Notes: generated from the sequence alone by a model not told the origin. A DNA stretch of 64,000 nt from Photobacterium sp. SKA34 (GCF_000153325.1 NZ_CH724142.1:289052-353051); one strand, 5' to 3'. Counted from the first letter of the stretch, positions 53,752 through 63,755 are shown. Translations and numbers: made by a program.

Positions 53752-54474
53752 ATGTCTGATACGAAAAACAGCCTTAGTATTCGTGCTTATACTAAGCAAC
53801 TAGAGACGCACTCGCATGAGAGTTACCATCAATTGGTATTGCCTATTCACGGTAATATCGCGATTGAGATGCCAAACTTTGCCGGTAAGGTGACAGTGGG
53901 TGAATGCGTTGTGATTCCTGCAGGTATTCAGCATAGCTTTAAAGCTGATGAAATGGCGCGTTTTATTGTGGCAGATTTGGATATTTTACCAGAGCATTTT
54001 ATTAGCGGGGGCTTGGTTGTATTTTCAGTCACACCACCACTGTTAAGCTATCTCCATTTCGTTGAAAAACAGTTACAACACCAAGTTGATAATGGATTAG
54101 AAAGCTCGATGATGAATGTCTTCTCAATACTTTTAGAACAGCAGACCCATGCTAAACCTGTTGATCCCAGAGTTCGAGACGTACAAAGCCATATTATCGA
54201 AAACATAGGTGAAAATTTGTCGATTAATGAATTAGCTAAGATTGCCTGTTTAAGTCCGACTCAGTTTAAAAAACTATTTAAACAGAATGTTGGTGTCAGC
54301 ACATTACAGTACATTAAAGTTCAACGAATGGAGAAAGCGAAGGCGTTACTTACGCACACTGATTTACCCGTTCAATTGATAGCAGAGCGAGTCGGTTATA
54401 CCGATTCATCTGCGTTTAGTCGCCGTTTTTCAATTCACTTTGGTTTGTCTCCGCGTGAGTTAGCTCGACAATAG
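53752..54474 (+). CDS. AraC-family transcriptional regulator
   Basis: 240 aa from the second ATG (53752); an ATG at 53740 adds four residues, and neither has a clear ribosome site. The N-terminus is a cupin sensor (HSHESYHQLVLPIHGNIAIE and GIQHSF). The C-terminal 100 residues carry two HTH motifs (LSINELAKIACLSPTQFKKL and LIAERVGYTDSSAFSRRF). It lies 97 bases upstream of a DMT exporter in the same direction, so the exporter is the likely target (inference). The ligand is unknown. Confidence 0.88.
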   Translation: MSDTKNSLSIRAYTKQLETHSHESYHQLVLPIHGNIAIEMPNFAGKVTVGECVVIPAGIQHSFKADEMARFIVADLDILPEHFISGGLVVFSVTPPLLSYLHFVEKQLQHQVDNGLESSMMNVFSILLEQQTHAKPVDPRVRDVQSHIIENIGENLSINELAKIACLSPTQFKKLFKQNVGVSTLQYIKVQRMEKAKALLTHTDLPVQLIAERVGYTDSSAFSRRFSIHFGLSPRELARQ

Positions 54475-54571
54475 CGTCTATATAGACGTTTTTTACGTCT
54501 TTTCTGCAAGGTATCTCTTCGTCAATCTCCGTATTCTTTTCTCTATTCAATATCATTGTAGAGAAAAAATC

Positions 54572-55501
54572 ATGTCTTCTTTAGCGATTCAAACAACAAG
54601 CCAATACAAATTTGGAGTGTTAGCCATATTATTTGCCTCTTTATTGTGGGGCACAACAGGTACTGCTGCCAGCTTTGCAGATCAACTTAGTCCATTAGCG
54701 ATTGGTGCCTTTGCAACAGGCGCAAGTGGTGTTATTCAAGCTGCTTTGTCTTGGCGAAGTATCATGCATCATTTCAAACAGATCATGGCGCTCAAGTTAT
54801 TGTTAGCGGTAAGTTGTCTTGCTTTATCGGTATATCCGTTAGCTTTTTATACCTCAATGAAGTTGTCGGGAGTTACTGTTGGGACAGTGATATCGATTGC
54901 GAGTGCTCCTTTTTTTACCGTTTTTCTTGAGTGTCTTTTTAGCAAGGTTAAAAGGTTTTCAATTCAATGGTATGTCAGTTTCGTTTTTGGTTTGGGGGGG
55001 ATCATAATGTTGGTAGCGGCTAAGTCGGACGGGGCAGTAGAATTTAATAATATATCCTATTTATTTGGCATCGTATTAGGTTTAGTTGCTGGTTTAAGTT
55101 ATGCCATTTATTCATGGATAGCTAAGCGAATGATTGATAGTGGTATTAAATCGCAAGCGGCGTTAGGTAGCATTTTTGGGGGCGGCGCTCTATTGTTGTT
55201 GCCGAGTTTATTGTTCACAGGTGAGAACCTTTTCAACAACTTCAATAATACTTCTGTGTTGATCTATATGGCGATCATTCCAATGTGTTTAGGCTATCTT
55301 ATCTACGGTTATGGGTTAAGGTATGTTGATGTTAGTAATGCTTGTCTACTTACTCTATTCGAGCCAGTGGTTGCAGCAGTATTGGCTGTTGTCATTGTTG
55401 GTGAGAAGGTGTCTATCTCAGGTTGGATTGGAGTTGTTTCAATTGGTATATGTTTGATCCTTCAAGCCTTAGATAGTAAGGCTTCTGGTCAAAAAAGTTA
55501 A
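54572..55501 (+). CDS. EamA/DMT-family transporter
   Basis: 309 aa with ten predicted membrane helices and two EamA repeats: the first begins LFASLLWGTTGTAASFADQL, the second YLFGIVLGLVAGLSYAIYSW. LFEPVVAAVLAVVIVGEKVS near the end is the usual repeat signature. It probably exports a metabolite; the substrate is unknown. GTAGAGA precedes the start, and the regulator is probably the AraC protein upstream. Confidence 0.88.
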   Translation: MSSLAIQTTSQYKFGVLAILFASLLWGTTGTAASFADQLSPLAIGAFATGASGVIQAALSWRSIMHHFKQIMALKLLLAVSCLALSVYPLAFYTSMKLSGVTVGTVISIASAPFFTVFLECLFSKVKRFSIQWYVSFVFGLGGIIMLVAAKSDGAVEFNNISYLFGIVLGLVAGLSYAIYSWIAKRMIDSGIKSQAALGSIFGGGALLLLPSLLFTGENLFNNFNNTSVLIYMAIIPMCLGYLIYGYGLRYVDVSNACLLTLFEPVVAAVLAVVIVGEKVSISGWIGVVSIGICLILQALDSKASGQKS

Positions 55502-55604
55502 ATGAGCCAAATTTGCAGGGATAAACCCAGCCACGTTTCTGTTTTTGTGAAATTGGCATTACCTATAGGCAATGCCGTTACAAACTAAAATTAACTTAAC
55601 GACT

Positions 55605-57350
55605 TTAGTCTTTTTGATATTGATCTAAATCGAACAACTTGTCTCGAATAGCCCAAAATCGACCATTTTTACGGGCGATTACAATTTCAGGTGGACGTAA
55701 ACGGTGCTCGTTATTTGCCACTTTTGTTGGTGCGGTATCGGTAAATGGGCGGTGATGATCCACTAAATGAGGATTGATAAAACGCTTCAGAAATTCTTGC
55801 TTCTGGGTTTTATTAGAAAGCGTCCACACTTCGTTAATTTCATTACCTTCATCACCGACATAAATCACTTTTAACTGAGGCTTCTCGAATTTATTTTTGC
55901 CTGGCTCTAAGCGCATGTCAGTACACTTCATGATCATGGCGTCTTTAAGTTTTAACGCCTCACGCAGTTTTTTATCAGGATCAACCATAACAGCATCACA
56001 AAGGTGGCAGCGTCTTGTGGCGATATCGTTATCAGCGCCACATTCTTCGCAGTATTTGGCGCGGAAACGATAACCACATTCTTCACGTTCGCCTGTTTCA
56101 TCATCTTCAAAATAGCCTTGGCAACGACGTCCATAGTGCTCAACTAAGAAGCCTGCGGGATCGAGTTTGCCCCAGAAACTGTTTTTAAAACCACAAGCAG
56201 GGCAAGGTACCATCACGACTTCACTGTCTGAGTTGGGTTTTGGATCACCCACTTCAGGTTGGTATAAATCGTAACAGTTACCAGCATATTCAAGAACTAA
56301 ACAGTCTTTTTTACCATCAGCTAAACGTAATCCTCGACCAACAATTTGTTGATATAAGCTGATAGATTCAGTTGGGCGAAGAATAGCAATTAAATCAACA
56401 TGCGGCGCATCAAAGCCAGTCGTTAATACCGAAACGTTAACTAAGTATTTAATCTTTTGCGCTTTAAAATCATTGATGATGCGATCGCGTTCATCAAGAG
56501 GGGTATCACCAATAACCAACGCGGCATTTTCACCTGATAAATAGCCCATGATTTCTTGGGCGTGATTGACTGTTGAGGCGAAAATCATCACACCTTTACG
56601 ATCTTTTGCGTAATCAATCACTTGTTCAATGATCATTGGTGTTGCACGCTCTGATTTTCCAATCACGCTATCTAAATCGGCTTCTTTGTAATGGCCTGTC
56701 GATGAAGGAGTAATAGATGAGAAATCATAACCAATCACTGCCATATCCATGATTTTAGGCTCAGTTAAGAAACCTTCGTCTAATAAATAGCGGATCGGTA
56801 ATTCAAAAATACAGTCGCGGAAGAAACGATCTTGCTCGGTACGAACCTGACCTCGGGTATGGTATTTGTAGATCCAACCCATGCCTAAGCGATAAGGTGT
56901 CGCGGTTAAGCCAAGGATTTTAATGTTTGGATTAACATCTTGAACGTGTTTGATGACTTTGCGATAAGCACTGTTTTCGTCATCAGGTACACGGTGACAT
57001 TCATCAATGACCAATAATGAAAATTGTTCTTTGAATTTATCTAAGCTGTTTGCCATTGATTGCACAGAAGCAAACACCACTTGTTGGTCGGTTTCTTTTC
57101 GCCCTAATCCAGCAGAAAAAATAGAGGCTTTTAAACCATAACTTTCATATTTTGCATGGTTTTGCTCTACCAACTCTTTAACGTGGGTTAACACGAGAAC
57201 ACGCCCACGAGCAATTCGGGCAAGCTCTGCGACAACAAGGCTTTTACCTGCGCCTGTCGGTAGGGCTAATACTGCTGGGGTGTTGTGTTTACGAAAATAG
57301 TGGATAGTCGCGTTAACACTGTCTTGCTGATAAGGGCGAAGGGTATACAT
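55605..57350 (-). CDS. radD: RadD (YejH), RecA-interacting DEAD/H-box ATPase
   Basis: About 581 aa from ATG at 57350, where the E. coli alignment starts (LRPYQQDSVNATIHYF). SF2 helicase motifs are complete: Walker A LPTGAGKS, DECH in LLVIDECHRVPDDE, LGLTATPYRLG, and VI in QQIVGRGLRLADG. Zinc cysteines occur in VPCPACGFKN and YCEECGADNDIATRRCHLC. RadD assists recombination repair with RecA and SSB. An in-frame ATG 42 bases upstream is possible, but its extra residues are not conserved. Confidence 0.93.
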   Translation of the reverse strand: MYTLRPYQQDSVNATIHYFRKHNTPAVLALPTGAGKSLVVAELARIARGRVLVLTHVKELVEQNHAKYESYGLKASIFSAGLGRKETDQQVVFASVQSMANSLDKFKEQFSLLVIDECHRVPDDENSAYRKVIKHVQDVNPNIKILGLTATPYRLGMGWIYKYHTRGQVRTEQDRFFRDCIFELPIRYLLDEGFLTEPKIMDMAVIGYDFSSITPSSTGHYKEADLDSVIGKSERATPMIIEQVIDYAKDRKGVMIFASTVNHAQEIMGYLSGENAALVIGDTPLDERDRIINDFKAQKIKYLVNVSVLTTGFDAPHVDLIAILRPTESISLYQQIVGRGLRLADGKKDCLVLEYAGNCYDLYQPEVGDPKPNSDSEVVMVPCPACGFKNSFWGKLDPAGFLVEHYGRRCQGYFEDDETGEREECGYRFRAKYCEECGADNDIATRRCHLCDAVMVDPDKKLREALKLKDAMIMKCTDMRLEPGKNKFEKPQLKVIYVGDEGNEINEVWTLSNKTQKQEFLKRFINPHLVDHHRPFTDTAPTKVANNEHRLRPPEIVIARKNGRFWAIRDKLFDLDQYQKD

Positions 57351-57525
57351 AGAAAATATTCTGGCGTAACTGAAAACGTAACTAGTGTACATTTAACCAG
57401 TGATTTGGCAAAGCCTTCATTCATTGTTAGGGGTCACGTTAGATGCGGTGTTTTGCCTTTGTCTAGTAGTATTTGGTAACTGTTGGTAAACTTTACATAT
57501 ATTTATATATCAATAAGGTTTTTGT

Positions 57526-58596
57526 ATGTTTGCGAAAACGTCGAATGTTTTCCTAAAGCCAAGCTGCGCTGTTTTATTTACACTGTCTGCAACTATGATG
57601 TTGTCGGGCTGTAGTGAGCCTCCAAAATTAGAAAAAATCGCAGGCTATGCAGAAGGCACTAGCTACCATGTAAGTTATTGGTCTAAAGATGATGTTTCAT
57701 CGACGAAGGTACAAGCCCAGTTTGATAAAGCATTAGACGCGATTGATAAAGAATATTCAACGTATCGCGGTGATTCTTATATTTCTAAGTTCAATAAGAG
57801 TACCTCAACGGAATGGCAACCCGCCTCGAAAGATTTTATTTATTTGTTGTCTATAGCAAAGGCGATCAATGAAGAAAGTCATGGTTGTTATGATCCAACT
57901 ATTCAGCCTTTATATAAACTTTGGGGTTTCCAAAGTGATAAATTAAATGTGCCAACAGCCGTCGAGATTGCAAAGGTGCGTGCTGATATTGGTATTGATA
58001 AAATTGAAATAGATCCTGAACACTTACGTATCAGAAAAACCATTCCCCAGTTGCAAATTGATTTATCTTCAATGGGTGAAGGTTATGCGATTAGCCGTTT
58101 AAGCCAAATTTTAGAGTCGGATGGTGTTGAGAACTACTTGGTTGAGTTCGGTGGCGATATGAAGATCAAAGGTCATAAGCCAATGGGTGAGAAGTGGCGT
58201 GTGGCAATTGAACAACCTGTAGCGCTAAAAGACGGTATTCATCCTTATCAAATCGTAACGATTAATGATGAGAATGGCGTATCACTAAACACTTCAGGTA
58301 CTTATCACCATAACTTTAAGGATGGCAAAAAAGATTACTCACATATTCTTGATGCAAGAACAGGTGCACCGATCACCCATGATCTTGTTTCAGCATCCGT
58401 GTTTGGTAATGATCCTATTCAAGGTGATGCGTGGGCAACAACCATGCTGTGTTTAGGTCCTGATGAAGGGAAAGCGGTAGCAAATGAAGAATCATTACCG
58501 GTTTACTATATTCAAGATGTTGATGATGCATTTAAGAACTCAAAAAGTAATGCGTTGATCCAAGATACAAACATCACATTAAGCCAGAAGAAATAA
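57526..58596 (+). CDS. apbE: ApbE, FAD:protein FMN transferase lipoprotein
   Basis: A 356-aa lipoprotein: the signal peptide ends in MMLSGC, with Cys29 for lipid attachment. The ApbE domain shows YSTYRGDSYISKFN, SSMGEGYAISRL, VEFGGDMKIKG and SHILDARTGAPI, including the Mg- and FAD-binding residues. It attaches FMN to Thr residues of exported flavoproteins such as NqrB/NqrC and RnfG. It is not next to nqr or rnf here. A hairpin terminator follows. Confidence 0.94.
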   Translation: MFAKTSNVFLKPSCAVLFTLSATMMLSGCSEPPKLEKIAGYAEGTSYHVSYWSKDDVSSTKVQAQFDKALDAIDKEYSTYRGDSYISKFNKSTSTEWQPASKDFIYLLSIAKAINEESHGCYDPTIQPLYKLWGFQSDKLNVPTAVEIAKVRADIGIDKIEIDPEHLRIRKTIPQLQIDLSSMGEGYAISRLSQILESDGVENYLVEFGGDMKIKGHKPMGEKWRVAIEQPVALKDGIHPYQIVTINDENGVSLNTSGTYHHNFKDGKKDYSHILDARTGAPITHDLVSASVFGNDPIQGDAWATTMLCLGPDEGKAVANEESLPVYYIQDVDDAFKNSKSNALIQDTNITLSQKK

Positions 58597-58646
58597 AGTG
58601 TTAGTTTAGAAATTTCAACACGATTTTAAAATTTCTGATTTAAGAA

Positions 58647-58690
58647 GAAGCCTTATTTAGAGTAATTATCTAGATAGGGCTTCGCCTTTT
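58647..58690 (+). terminator. Terminator after apbE
   Basis: A 10-bp stem with one wobble (58647-58656 with 58674-58683), followed by GCCTTTT. Confidence 0.6.
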
Positions 58691-58858
58691 AACAAGCTCA
58701 CTAAAATTTATACATAGTATTGAAATCTTTCTCAGTAATTATAACGATGTGCGTTACCAAACTAAACGTCATATAGGAACGTTTACGTTTAAAAGGTAGG
58801 TTATTAATGCTAAGGATTAATCGAAGTTATGGCTTAGTAGGTTGTAGGTTCTTTTTAT

Positions 58859-59287
58859 ATGGATTTAATATTAATGGAAATAAAACCAATCACCTGGCAG
58901 CAGGCAATAACAGTTCGGCATCGTGTTTTATGGCCGTCTAAACCTGAGTTTTTTTGTAAAGTGGAAGGGGATGAGACAGCAACGCACTTTGGGGCGTTTA
59001 TTAATAATGAGCTCGTCTGTGTGTCTTCGGTTTATATCGAAGGAAACGTTGCCCGACTACGTAAGTTTGCCACCCTCACTGAATATCAAGGTAAAGGTAT
59101 TGGTACTGTGATGATCCAAGAGCTCTTTACTTATCTAAAAACGACTAATGTGGAATATTTCTGGTGTGATGCACGAACGAGTGCCATTGGTTTTTACCAG
59201 CGTTTAGGGCTTACCACATCTGGCGATACGTTTTATAAGTCAGATGTGGAGTGTGTCAAAATGGCGTGTAAGTTAAGCGCGTTGTGA
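58859..59287 (+). CDS. GNAT-family N-acetyltransferase
   Basis: A 142-aa single-domain acetyltransferase. The acetyl-CoA loop is seen in LRKFATLTEYQGKGIGTVMI, with IGFYQRLGL as motif B. The start may be 58859 or the ATG at 58874 (MEIKPITWQQAITVRH). The substrate is unknown. It ends 15 bases inside the convergent MocR gene, so the two 3' ends overlap. Confidence 0.85.
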   Translation: MDLILMEIKPITWQQAITVRHRVLWPSKPEFFCKVEGDETATHFGAFINNELVCVSSVYIEGNVARLRKFATLTEYQGKGIGTVMIQELFTYLKTTNVEYFWCDARTSAIGFYQRLGLTTSGDTFYKSDVECVKMACKLSAL

Positions 59288-60658
59288 AGCTTTTATTAAC
59301 TTTACGAGTAGCGCTAGTTGCTCTTTTGCCTGCTCTATTGGATAGCCAATATTAACCCTGATGTAGTTATCATATATTGGCAAAGAACTAAAAAGAGAGC
59401 CTTCTCTTATATCTAGTTGGTTGGTGTTGACGAGTTGAGAAAACATTTCTGCATTATGATTCTTTATTTCTATCCATAGTGTCATACCGCCATTGGGATT
59501 GCTCATTTTGATGAGCTTAGGTAGATGGTGATTAAGATAGTGGCGATATTGATACATGTTGTTTGATAGGTTAGTACATTGACGTCTGATGTATTTATCA
59601 TACAGCCCAGTATTAAAGTACTCGGTAATGGCATTTTGGATCTGCTGGGAGACGCCACGCGAGCTTGCTGAATAATAATTACTAAATTCAGAGAAATAGC
59701 GTCCAGACAAGCACCACCCTAAGCGGTAACTGGCAGACAGTGATTTAGAAATGGAACCACACCAAATAATATAGCCATCTTTGTCATAATATTTCGCAGG
59801 TAATGGCATTGTTCTATCATGTGATAGTTCAATATAGACATCATCTTCAATGATTGGTGTTTGATATTGAGCTGATAGTGTTGCTAGTTTTTGTTTTTGT
59901 TCAACACTTAACGTGATTCCTTGAGGATTCATAAAAGTAGTTGAAAACAGCCCTATTTGTATATTCCCCTGTTGTAAATGATGTTCCAGTTGCTTTAAAT
60001 CTATCCCGTCTTTATTTGATGGAATTTCAATAACCTTCAGCTGTAAATTAACCAGAAGATCCATATAGCCACTAAAACAAGGTGAGCTAATCGCAACGGT
60101 ATCACCAGGTTTCGCAATGATCTTTAATGCTGTATTGATTGCCGACATAGCCCCTTGGGTGATCACAAGATGGTTATGATCAACGGGGAAGCCTTTTTTA
60201 CAGAAGTGACTTGAAACTGCTTTTCTTAATCTTTGTTCCCCAATAGGATCAGGATAACGATTTGTTTTTAAGCTATAGCGTTTCAGAGTACGAATAAAAC
60301 AGCGATCTAATTCAGAAATGGTCCCATTATCAATGGGCATACAGGTGACCCCAAGCACACCATTATTTGCCCTGTAAGGCGTCTTATTTCGACGTGGAGA
60401 GGTTTGATAACTATCAAACTGTTTAAATTCAGGTTGAGCGACTCCCAGATCCATTGAACGAACAAAAAAGCCTTGCTTTGGTTTAGCAATTATCCAGCCT
60501 TGAGATTCAAGCTCATGATAGCAATTTACTGCAGTTGAAATGCTGACTTCATGTTGTTTTGCCAATTGTCGCAATGAGGGTAATTTTGTATTAGCGACAA
60601 GCGTATTATCTCTAATGTCTTCTATTATCGACTTAACAAGTTGCTGATACTTAGCCAT
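59273..60658 (-). CDS. MocR-type GntR regulator with aminotransferase-like domain
   Basis: 461 aa. The N-terminal GntR winged helix (residues 1-70: KLPSLRQLAKQHEVSISTAV) is fused to a class I aminotransferase-like domain. The PLP lysine is in CGSISKSLSASYRLGW, and the Asp and Tyr in IIEDDVYIEL. MocR proteins sense an amino acid or PLP and normally control a neighbouring gene. The divergent small gene at 60673 starts only 14 bases away, with repeated operator-like boxes inside its 5' end. Confidence 0.9.
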   Translation of the reverse strand: MAKYQQLVKSIIEDIRDNTLVANTKLPSLRQLAKQHEVSISTAVNCYHELESQGWIIAKPKQGFFVRSMDLGVAQPEFKQFDSYQTSPRRNKTPYRANNGVLGVTCMPIDNGTISELDRCFIRTLKRYSLKTNRYPDPIGEQRLRKAVSSHFCKKGFPVDHNHLVITQGAMSAINTALKIIAKPGDTVAISSPCFSGYMDLLVNLQLKVIEIPSNKDGIDLKQLEHHLQQGNIQIGLFSTTFMNPQGITLSVEQKQKLATLSAQYQTPIIEDDVYIELSHDRTMPLPAKYYDKDGYIIWCGSISKSLSASYRLGWCLSGRYFSEFSNYYSASSRGVSQQIQNAITEYFNTGLYDKYIRRQCTNLSNNMYQYRHYLNHHLPKLIKMSNPNGGMTLWIEIKNHNAEMFSQLVNTNQLDIREGSLFSSLPIYDNYIRVNIGYPIEQAKEQLALLVKLIKASQRA

Positions 60659-60665
60659 AAATCAC

Positions 60666-60708
60666 ATCTGTATTGGTTTTTATCTTTAAAACTGTATCTG
60701 TATTGGTT
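60666..60708. promoter_or_regulatory. Direct-repeat operator of the MocR regulator
   Basis: ATCTGTATTGGTT occurs twice (60666-60678 and 60696-60708) exactly 30 bp apart, three helical turns. A third CTGTAT core at 60692-60697 abuts the second repeat. MocR dimers characteristically bind direct repeats next to their own gene. Confidence 0.75.
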
Positions 60709-61053
60709 GTGTTGTTGAGTAACGCGGCGATGGCTCAAGCGTTTGATAATTATACGATCAATTATCAACTTAGTAATGGTGATAAAACTTATCAGTTGTC
60801 CCAAAAATTGAATGAGCCGGAATTATTAGTTTTTCCCCAGATGAATATCAAGACGATACTATCTGTATTTCAGAAAACAAGTTGGCCAACAGGCGAATAT
60901 TTACATATCACTTTATCGACAGAAACAGTTGATAAGCATTCAGTATTAAGTAAACGCTACGCGATAGCGCTTTGTCATAGCAAAAAAGTAACGTTATCAG
61001 GTGAAACTTTATGGATTAATGTGTTACCACCTAATGGCTGCGATCATAGTTAA
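60673..61053 (+). CDS. Small exported protein of unknown function, TTG start
   Basis: 126 aa. The N-terminus is a good signal peptide ending near AAMAQA, and the mature part has two cysteines (ALCHSKK and PNGCDH) that could pair. No family recognised. The only possible start for the full signal peptide is TTG at 60673; a stop lies 15 bases upstream and there is no ribosome site. The start codon and signal-peptide codons lie inside the MocR direct repeats, so the same DNA is both operator and coding. Transcription must start inside the MocR gene, or the mRNA is leaderless. Confidence 0.55.
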   Translation: MVFIFKTVSVLVVLLSNAAMAQAFDNYTINYQLSNGDKTYQLSQKLNEPELLVFPQMNIKTILSVFQKTSWPTGEYLHITLSTETVDKHSVLSKRYAIALCHSKKVTLSGETLWINVLPPNGCDHS

Positions 61054-61190
61054 CAGTTAGATGGAAGAGGAGCGTGGTCAGTTAGCTAATAGTAGAAGTA
61101 ATAAGCTGATGATTAAATAAAAGACTCACTTCCAGCAGTAGAAGCATGAGGGGATTGTTTTCATGCTTCAAATATAGAGTATTAACTCTG

Positions 61191-61532
61191 TCAGTGTAGA
61201 TTAGTACGTATTTTTTGAAGTTTGAGCCAAAAAGACTCTTGGCATTGGCTAGTAAATATTTTCTTCTTTGGTGTAATTAAACCTTTGTTTGGCTGGGTAA
61301 TAATTTCGTAATTGATCCAACATTCAGGGCATACACTATCGTCCAGTTCATCTAGCGTTTCATCAAACTCAGTGGTTTTTAACATCACAGTGCCATTGCT
61401 GAATGTCACACGTTCTTCGGTGTAATGAATGTTCGTTTCGTTTTCTTTCACTGTTTGCTGATGTTTTTGTCGATCGATAATCTCAGGGGCATCATCGTTA
61501 AAAGCAAGAATATAAGTAATAAGGTTATTCAT
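61191..61532 (-). CDS. Hypothetical protein with a CPEC motif
   Basis: 113 aa, no signal or membrane helix. It contains the acidic segment TTEFDETLDELDDSVCPECW with a C-x2-C that might bind metal together with SQCQES later on. The C-terminus is basic. No family recognised. It lies 34 bases downstream of the DUF3137 gene and may be the third gene of that operon. The start follows TAATGGCACACTATTT without a strong ribosome site. Confidence 0.5.
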   Translation of the reverse strand: MNNLITYILAFNDDAPEIIDRQKHQQTVKENETNIHYTEERVTFSNGTVMLKTTEFDETLDELDDSVCPECWINYEIITQPNKGLITPKKKIFTSQCQESFWLKLQKIRTNLH

Positions 61533-61566
61533 AAATAGTGTGCCATTACAGTTTTAAATGTATGGA

Positions 61567-62523
61567 TTAGCGCTTCGTCCAGATGCGAGTGTTGAGATCT
61601 AAATCGCTGACAATATCGATGACAAACTTTAAGTCCCGGGCAATCGCTTGAACAGATTCCAGTGAATCCGAGGATGTAAATAATGCGGGCTCAAAGTAGT
61701 TTTTATGACTACTTATCGCGATATAAATATTATTATCAATTAATGATAACGAGATACAATTTTTAGCTTTAGTAACAAAATCGACTAGTCGTTCCATCAT
61801 CGCAGGCGTTAATAAGTATCGTGCTTCAATTTGATCGCTGCTATAGACTGAAAAATGTTGCTCAAAATGGGGATTTTCTAGATCTACACGTTTATTTTCG
61901 CGGTTAAACAGATGAGATACGGCATCAGCAATTGCGGTAATAAATGTATTTTTCGCTGGTAAAATGAGTGTTTGGTTATTGAAGTGCTTATTGGCATCGG
62001 CAATAAATAGTATTCCATGAAAAATGGTTTCCCATTCCTCGCGGTTTTCTTTTTGATTCACGCGGTGCTTTTTAACTTGCGTCTCTAATTCTGAAAAACG
62101 CAGTGTCGTTTTACCGATTGTACCTTGGACAAAGTCTTCACCACGAAAGCTATCATAATGCTGTGGAAAGAGTTGGCAGGCTTTATAGTCTTGTTCGGAA
62201 ATAGAGCCGAGAGGCTGATAATCAAAACTCTCATTGATGTTGGCTAGTAGGGCAGTGATCACCTTCTGTTTATAACTTACGCAGTATTGTTGCTTCTGTT
62301 TTGAAAACCTACCCAACATGAAAATAGTAACAATAAAGGTCGCAATAATGCCAAAAGGTAACGCATTGAAATGGAGTGCCGTTGGGATCGCAATAGCAGC
62401 TGTAATAACTCCAACCGCAAGCGCAATCCATAACTGTTTGACGACATCTAAGCGAGTAGACTCTAATGAGGATAGCTGTGTTCTCAGCTTTTGTTCATAT
62501 AAGGCTGAAATACGATCTTCCAT
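61567..62523 (-). CDS. DUF3137 membrane protein, partner of LemA
   Basis: 318 aa with two N-terminal membrane helices (about 28-45 and 52-72) and a large soluble domain. FRGEDFVQGTIGKTTLRFSE is typical of DUF3137. Such genes commonly sit after lemA, as here (20 bases). The function is unknown; the two proteins may form a membrane-associated complex. Confidence 0.8.
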   Translation of the reverse strand: MEDRISALYEQKLRTQLSSLESTRLDVVKQLWIALAVGVITAAIAIPTALHFNALPFGIIATFIVTIFMLGRFSKQKQQYCVSYKQKVITALLANINESFDYQPLGSISEQDYKACQLFPQHYDSFRGEDFVQGTIGKTTLRFSELETQVKKHRVNQKENREEWETIFHGILFIADANKHFNNQTLILPAKNTFITAIADAVSHLFNRENKRVDLENPHFEQHFSVYSSDQIEARYLLTPAMMERLVDFVTKAKNCISLSLIDNNIYIAISSHKNYFEPALFTSSDSLESVQAIARDLKFVIDIVSDLDLNTRIWTKR

Positions 62524-62543
62524 GGTGAAACCTTATTGTTGGA

Positions 62544-63107
62544 TTATTTGTTATTAAACAGTTCAGCTGCGTTCACGTTTTGGTGTTCTACTTCTGGAAT
62601 GTCAAACAAAGGTAATTTCGTTAGGTTCATACTATTAGCAATTATGCTTGATGGGAACATTTCTACAGCGTTATTGAAATCAGTAACCGAGGCATTAAAA
62701 TTACGACGTGCTGCAGACAGTTGAGCTTCTACTTCATTCATGGAACGCATGACAGTATCAATATTATCGTTCGCTTTTAACTCTGGATAGGCTTCAACAG
62801 CTACGCGGAAGTGAGATAGTGCAGTGCTAACTTGCTTGTCTAAAGCGGCTTTTGTATCAGTGCTGGTGGCATTGCTCGCTTGGTTACGAAGCTCTGTTAA
62901 TTCAGTTAATACCGACTTTTCATGTTGCATATATGCTTTAGCGGTTTCAATTAAATTTGGTAGTAAGTCGAAACGTTTTTTTAACATCACATCAATACTT
63001 GATTCTGCATTGGCAACTTGGTTTTTCTTACCAATTAAACTGTTACGTAGGCTGATGTAGGCAAGGGCAATAATAACAATAATGCCGATAGTGATGAAAA
63101 GACCCAT
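62544..63107 (-). CDS. lemA: LemA-family protein
   Basis: 187 aa. One N-terminal membrane helix (residues 2-19) precedes a four-helix LemA domain with the signature KRFDLLPNLIETAKAYMQHE and VEAYPELKANDNI. LemA proteins are anchored in the inner membrane; a link to membrane proteases and stress is suggested in other species. First gene of the lemA-DUF3137 operon. Confidence 0.93.
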   Translation of the reverse strand: MGLFITIGIIVIIALAYISLRNSLIGKKNQVANAESSIDVMLKKRFDLLPNLIETAKAYMQHEKSVLTELTELRNQASNATSTDTKAALDKQVSTALSHFRVAVEAYPELKANDNIDTVMRSMNEVEAQLSAARRNFNASVTDFNNAVEMFPSSIIANSMNLTKLPLFDIPEVEHQNVNAAELFNNK

Positions 63108-63260
63108 TTGATTCCTTGGTATTTAAAATGAAAAGGCGTGATGTAACGATTATAAATAAGCAGGCAATTAATTGATATGCTTGTTATAAAAAAGCCTTGC
63201 AAATGGCAAGGCTATAAAAGTAGTTCAATACATGTTTTTATATAAAACGAAAGGGTATCG

Positions 63261-63755
63261 CTACGATGCTACATATAGTGGCACTGCTTTTTCAGCAAGG
63301 TTTTTAGTCATAACACAGAACTGGCGACGTGGTACAAAGCCATGGCGTTCGTAGAAAGTACGAGCACCAGCATTACCGATATTCACTTCCAGTGATAGAG
63401 CTTTAACACCATCGTTCATAACACGATCTTCAACTTGTGGTATTAATGATGCGCCAATCCCTTTTTGTCGCCACTCTGGCTTTAAATAGAATTGATCAAT
63501 AAAGCCTACCTTACCGCCATGTTCAAGGCTAAAGGCATAACTTACCACTAGGTGTCCTGCGACACAGTTTTCGCCATTTTCTTCCACTTCAATAAACCAA
63601 GCTTGTCCAAGCTCTGGTGTTGCTAATAGCTGTTTAACCGCTGTTGCAGTTTGCTCTACCTTTTGCGGTAGGGCTTCGTAAGCAAATAATTCGTCAATGA
63701 GTTTTAGAAAAGTATCAAGAGATGAAAGCACAGGTTTCGTTAACGAGATTTTCAT
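63261..63755 (-). CDS. GNAT-family N-acetyltransferase
   Basis: A 164-aa GNAT enzyme. The acetyl-CoA binding loop is FYLKPEWRQKGIGASLIPQV, and NAGARTFYERHGFVPRRQF is motif B. The substrate is not predictable. It is transcribed alone. Unrelated in detail to the GNAT gene at 58859. Confidence 0.88.
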   Translation of the reverse strand: MKISLTKPVLSSLDTFLKLIDELFAYEALPQKVEQTATAVKQLLATPELGQAWFIEVEENGENCVAGHLVVSYAFSLEHGGKVGFIDQFYLKPEWRQKGIGASLIPQVEDRVMNDGVKALSLEVNIGNAGARTFYERHGFVPRRQFCVMTKNLAEKAVPLYVAS

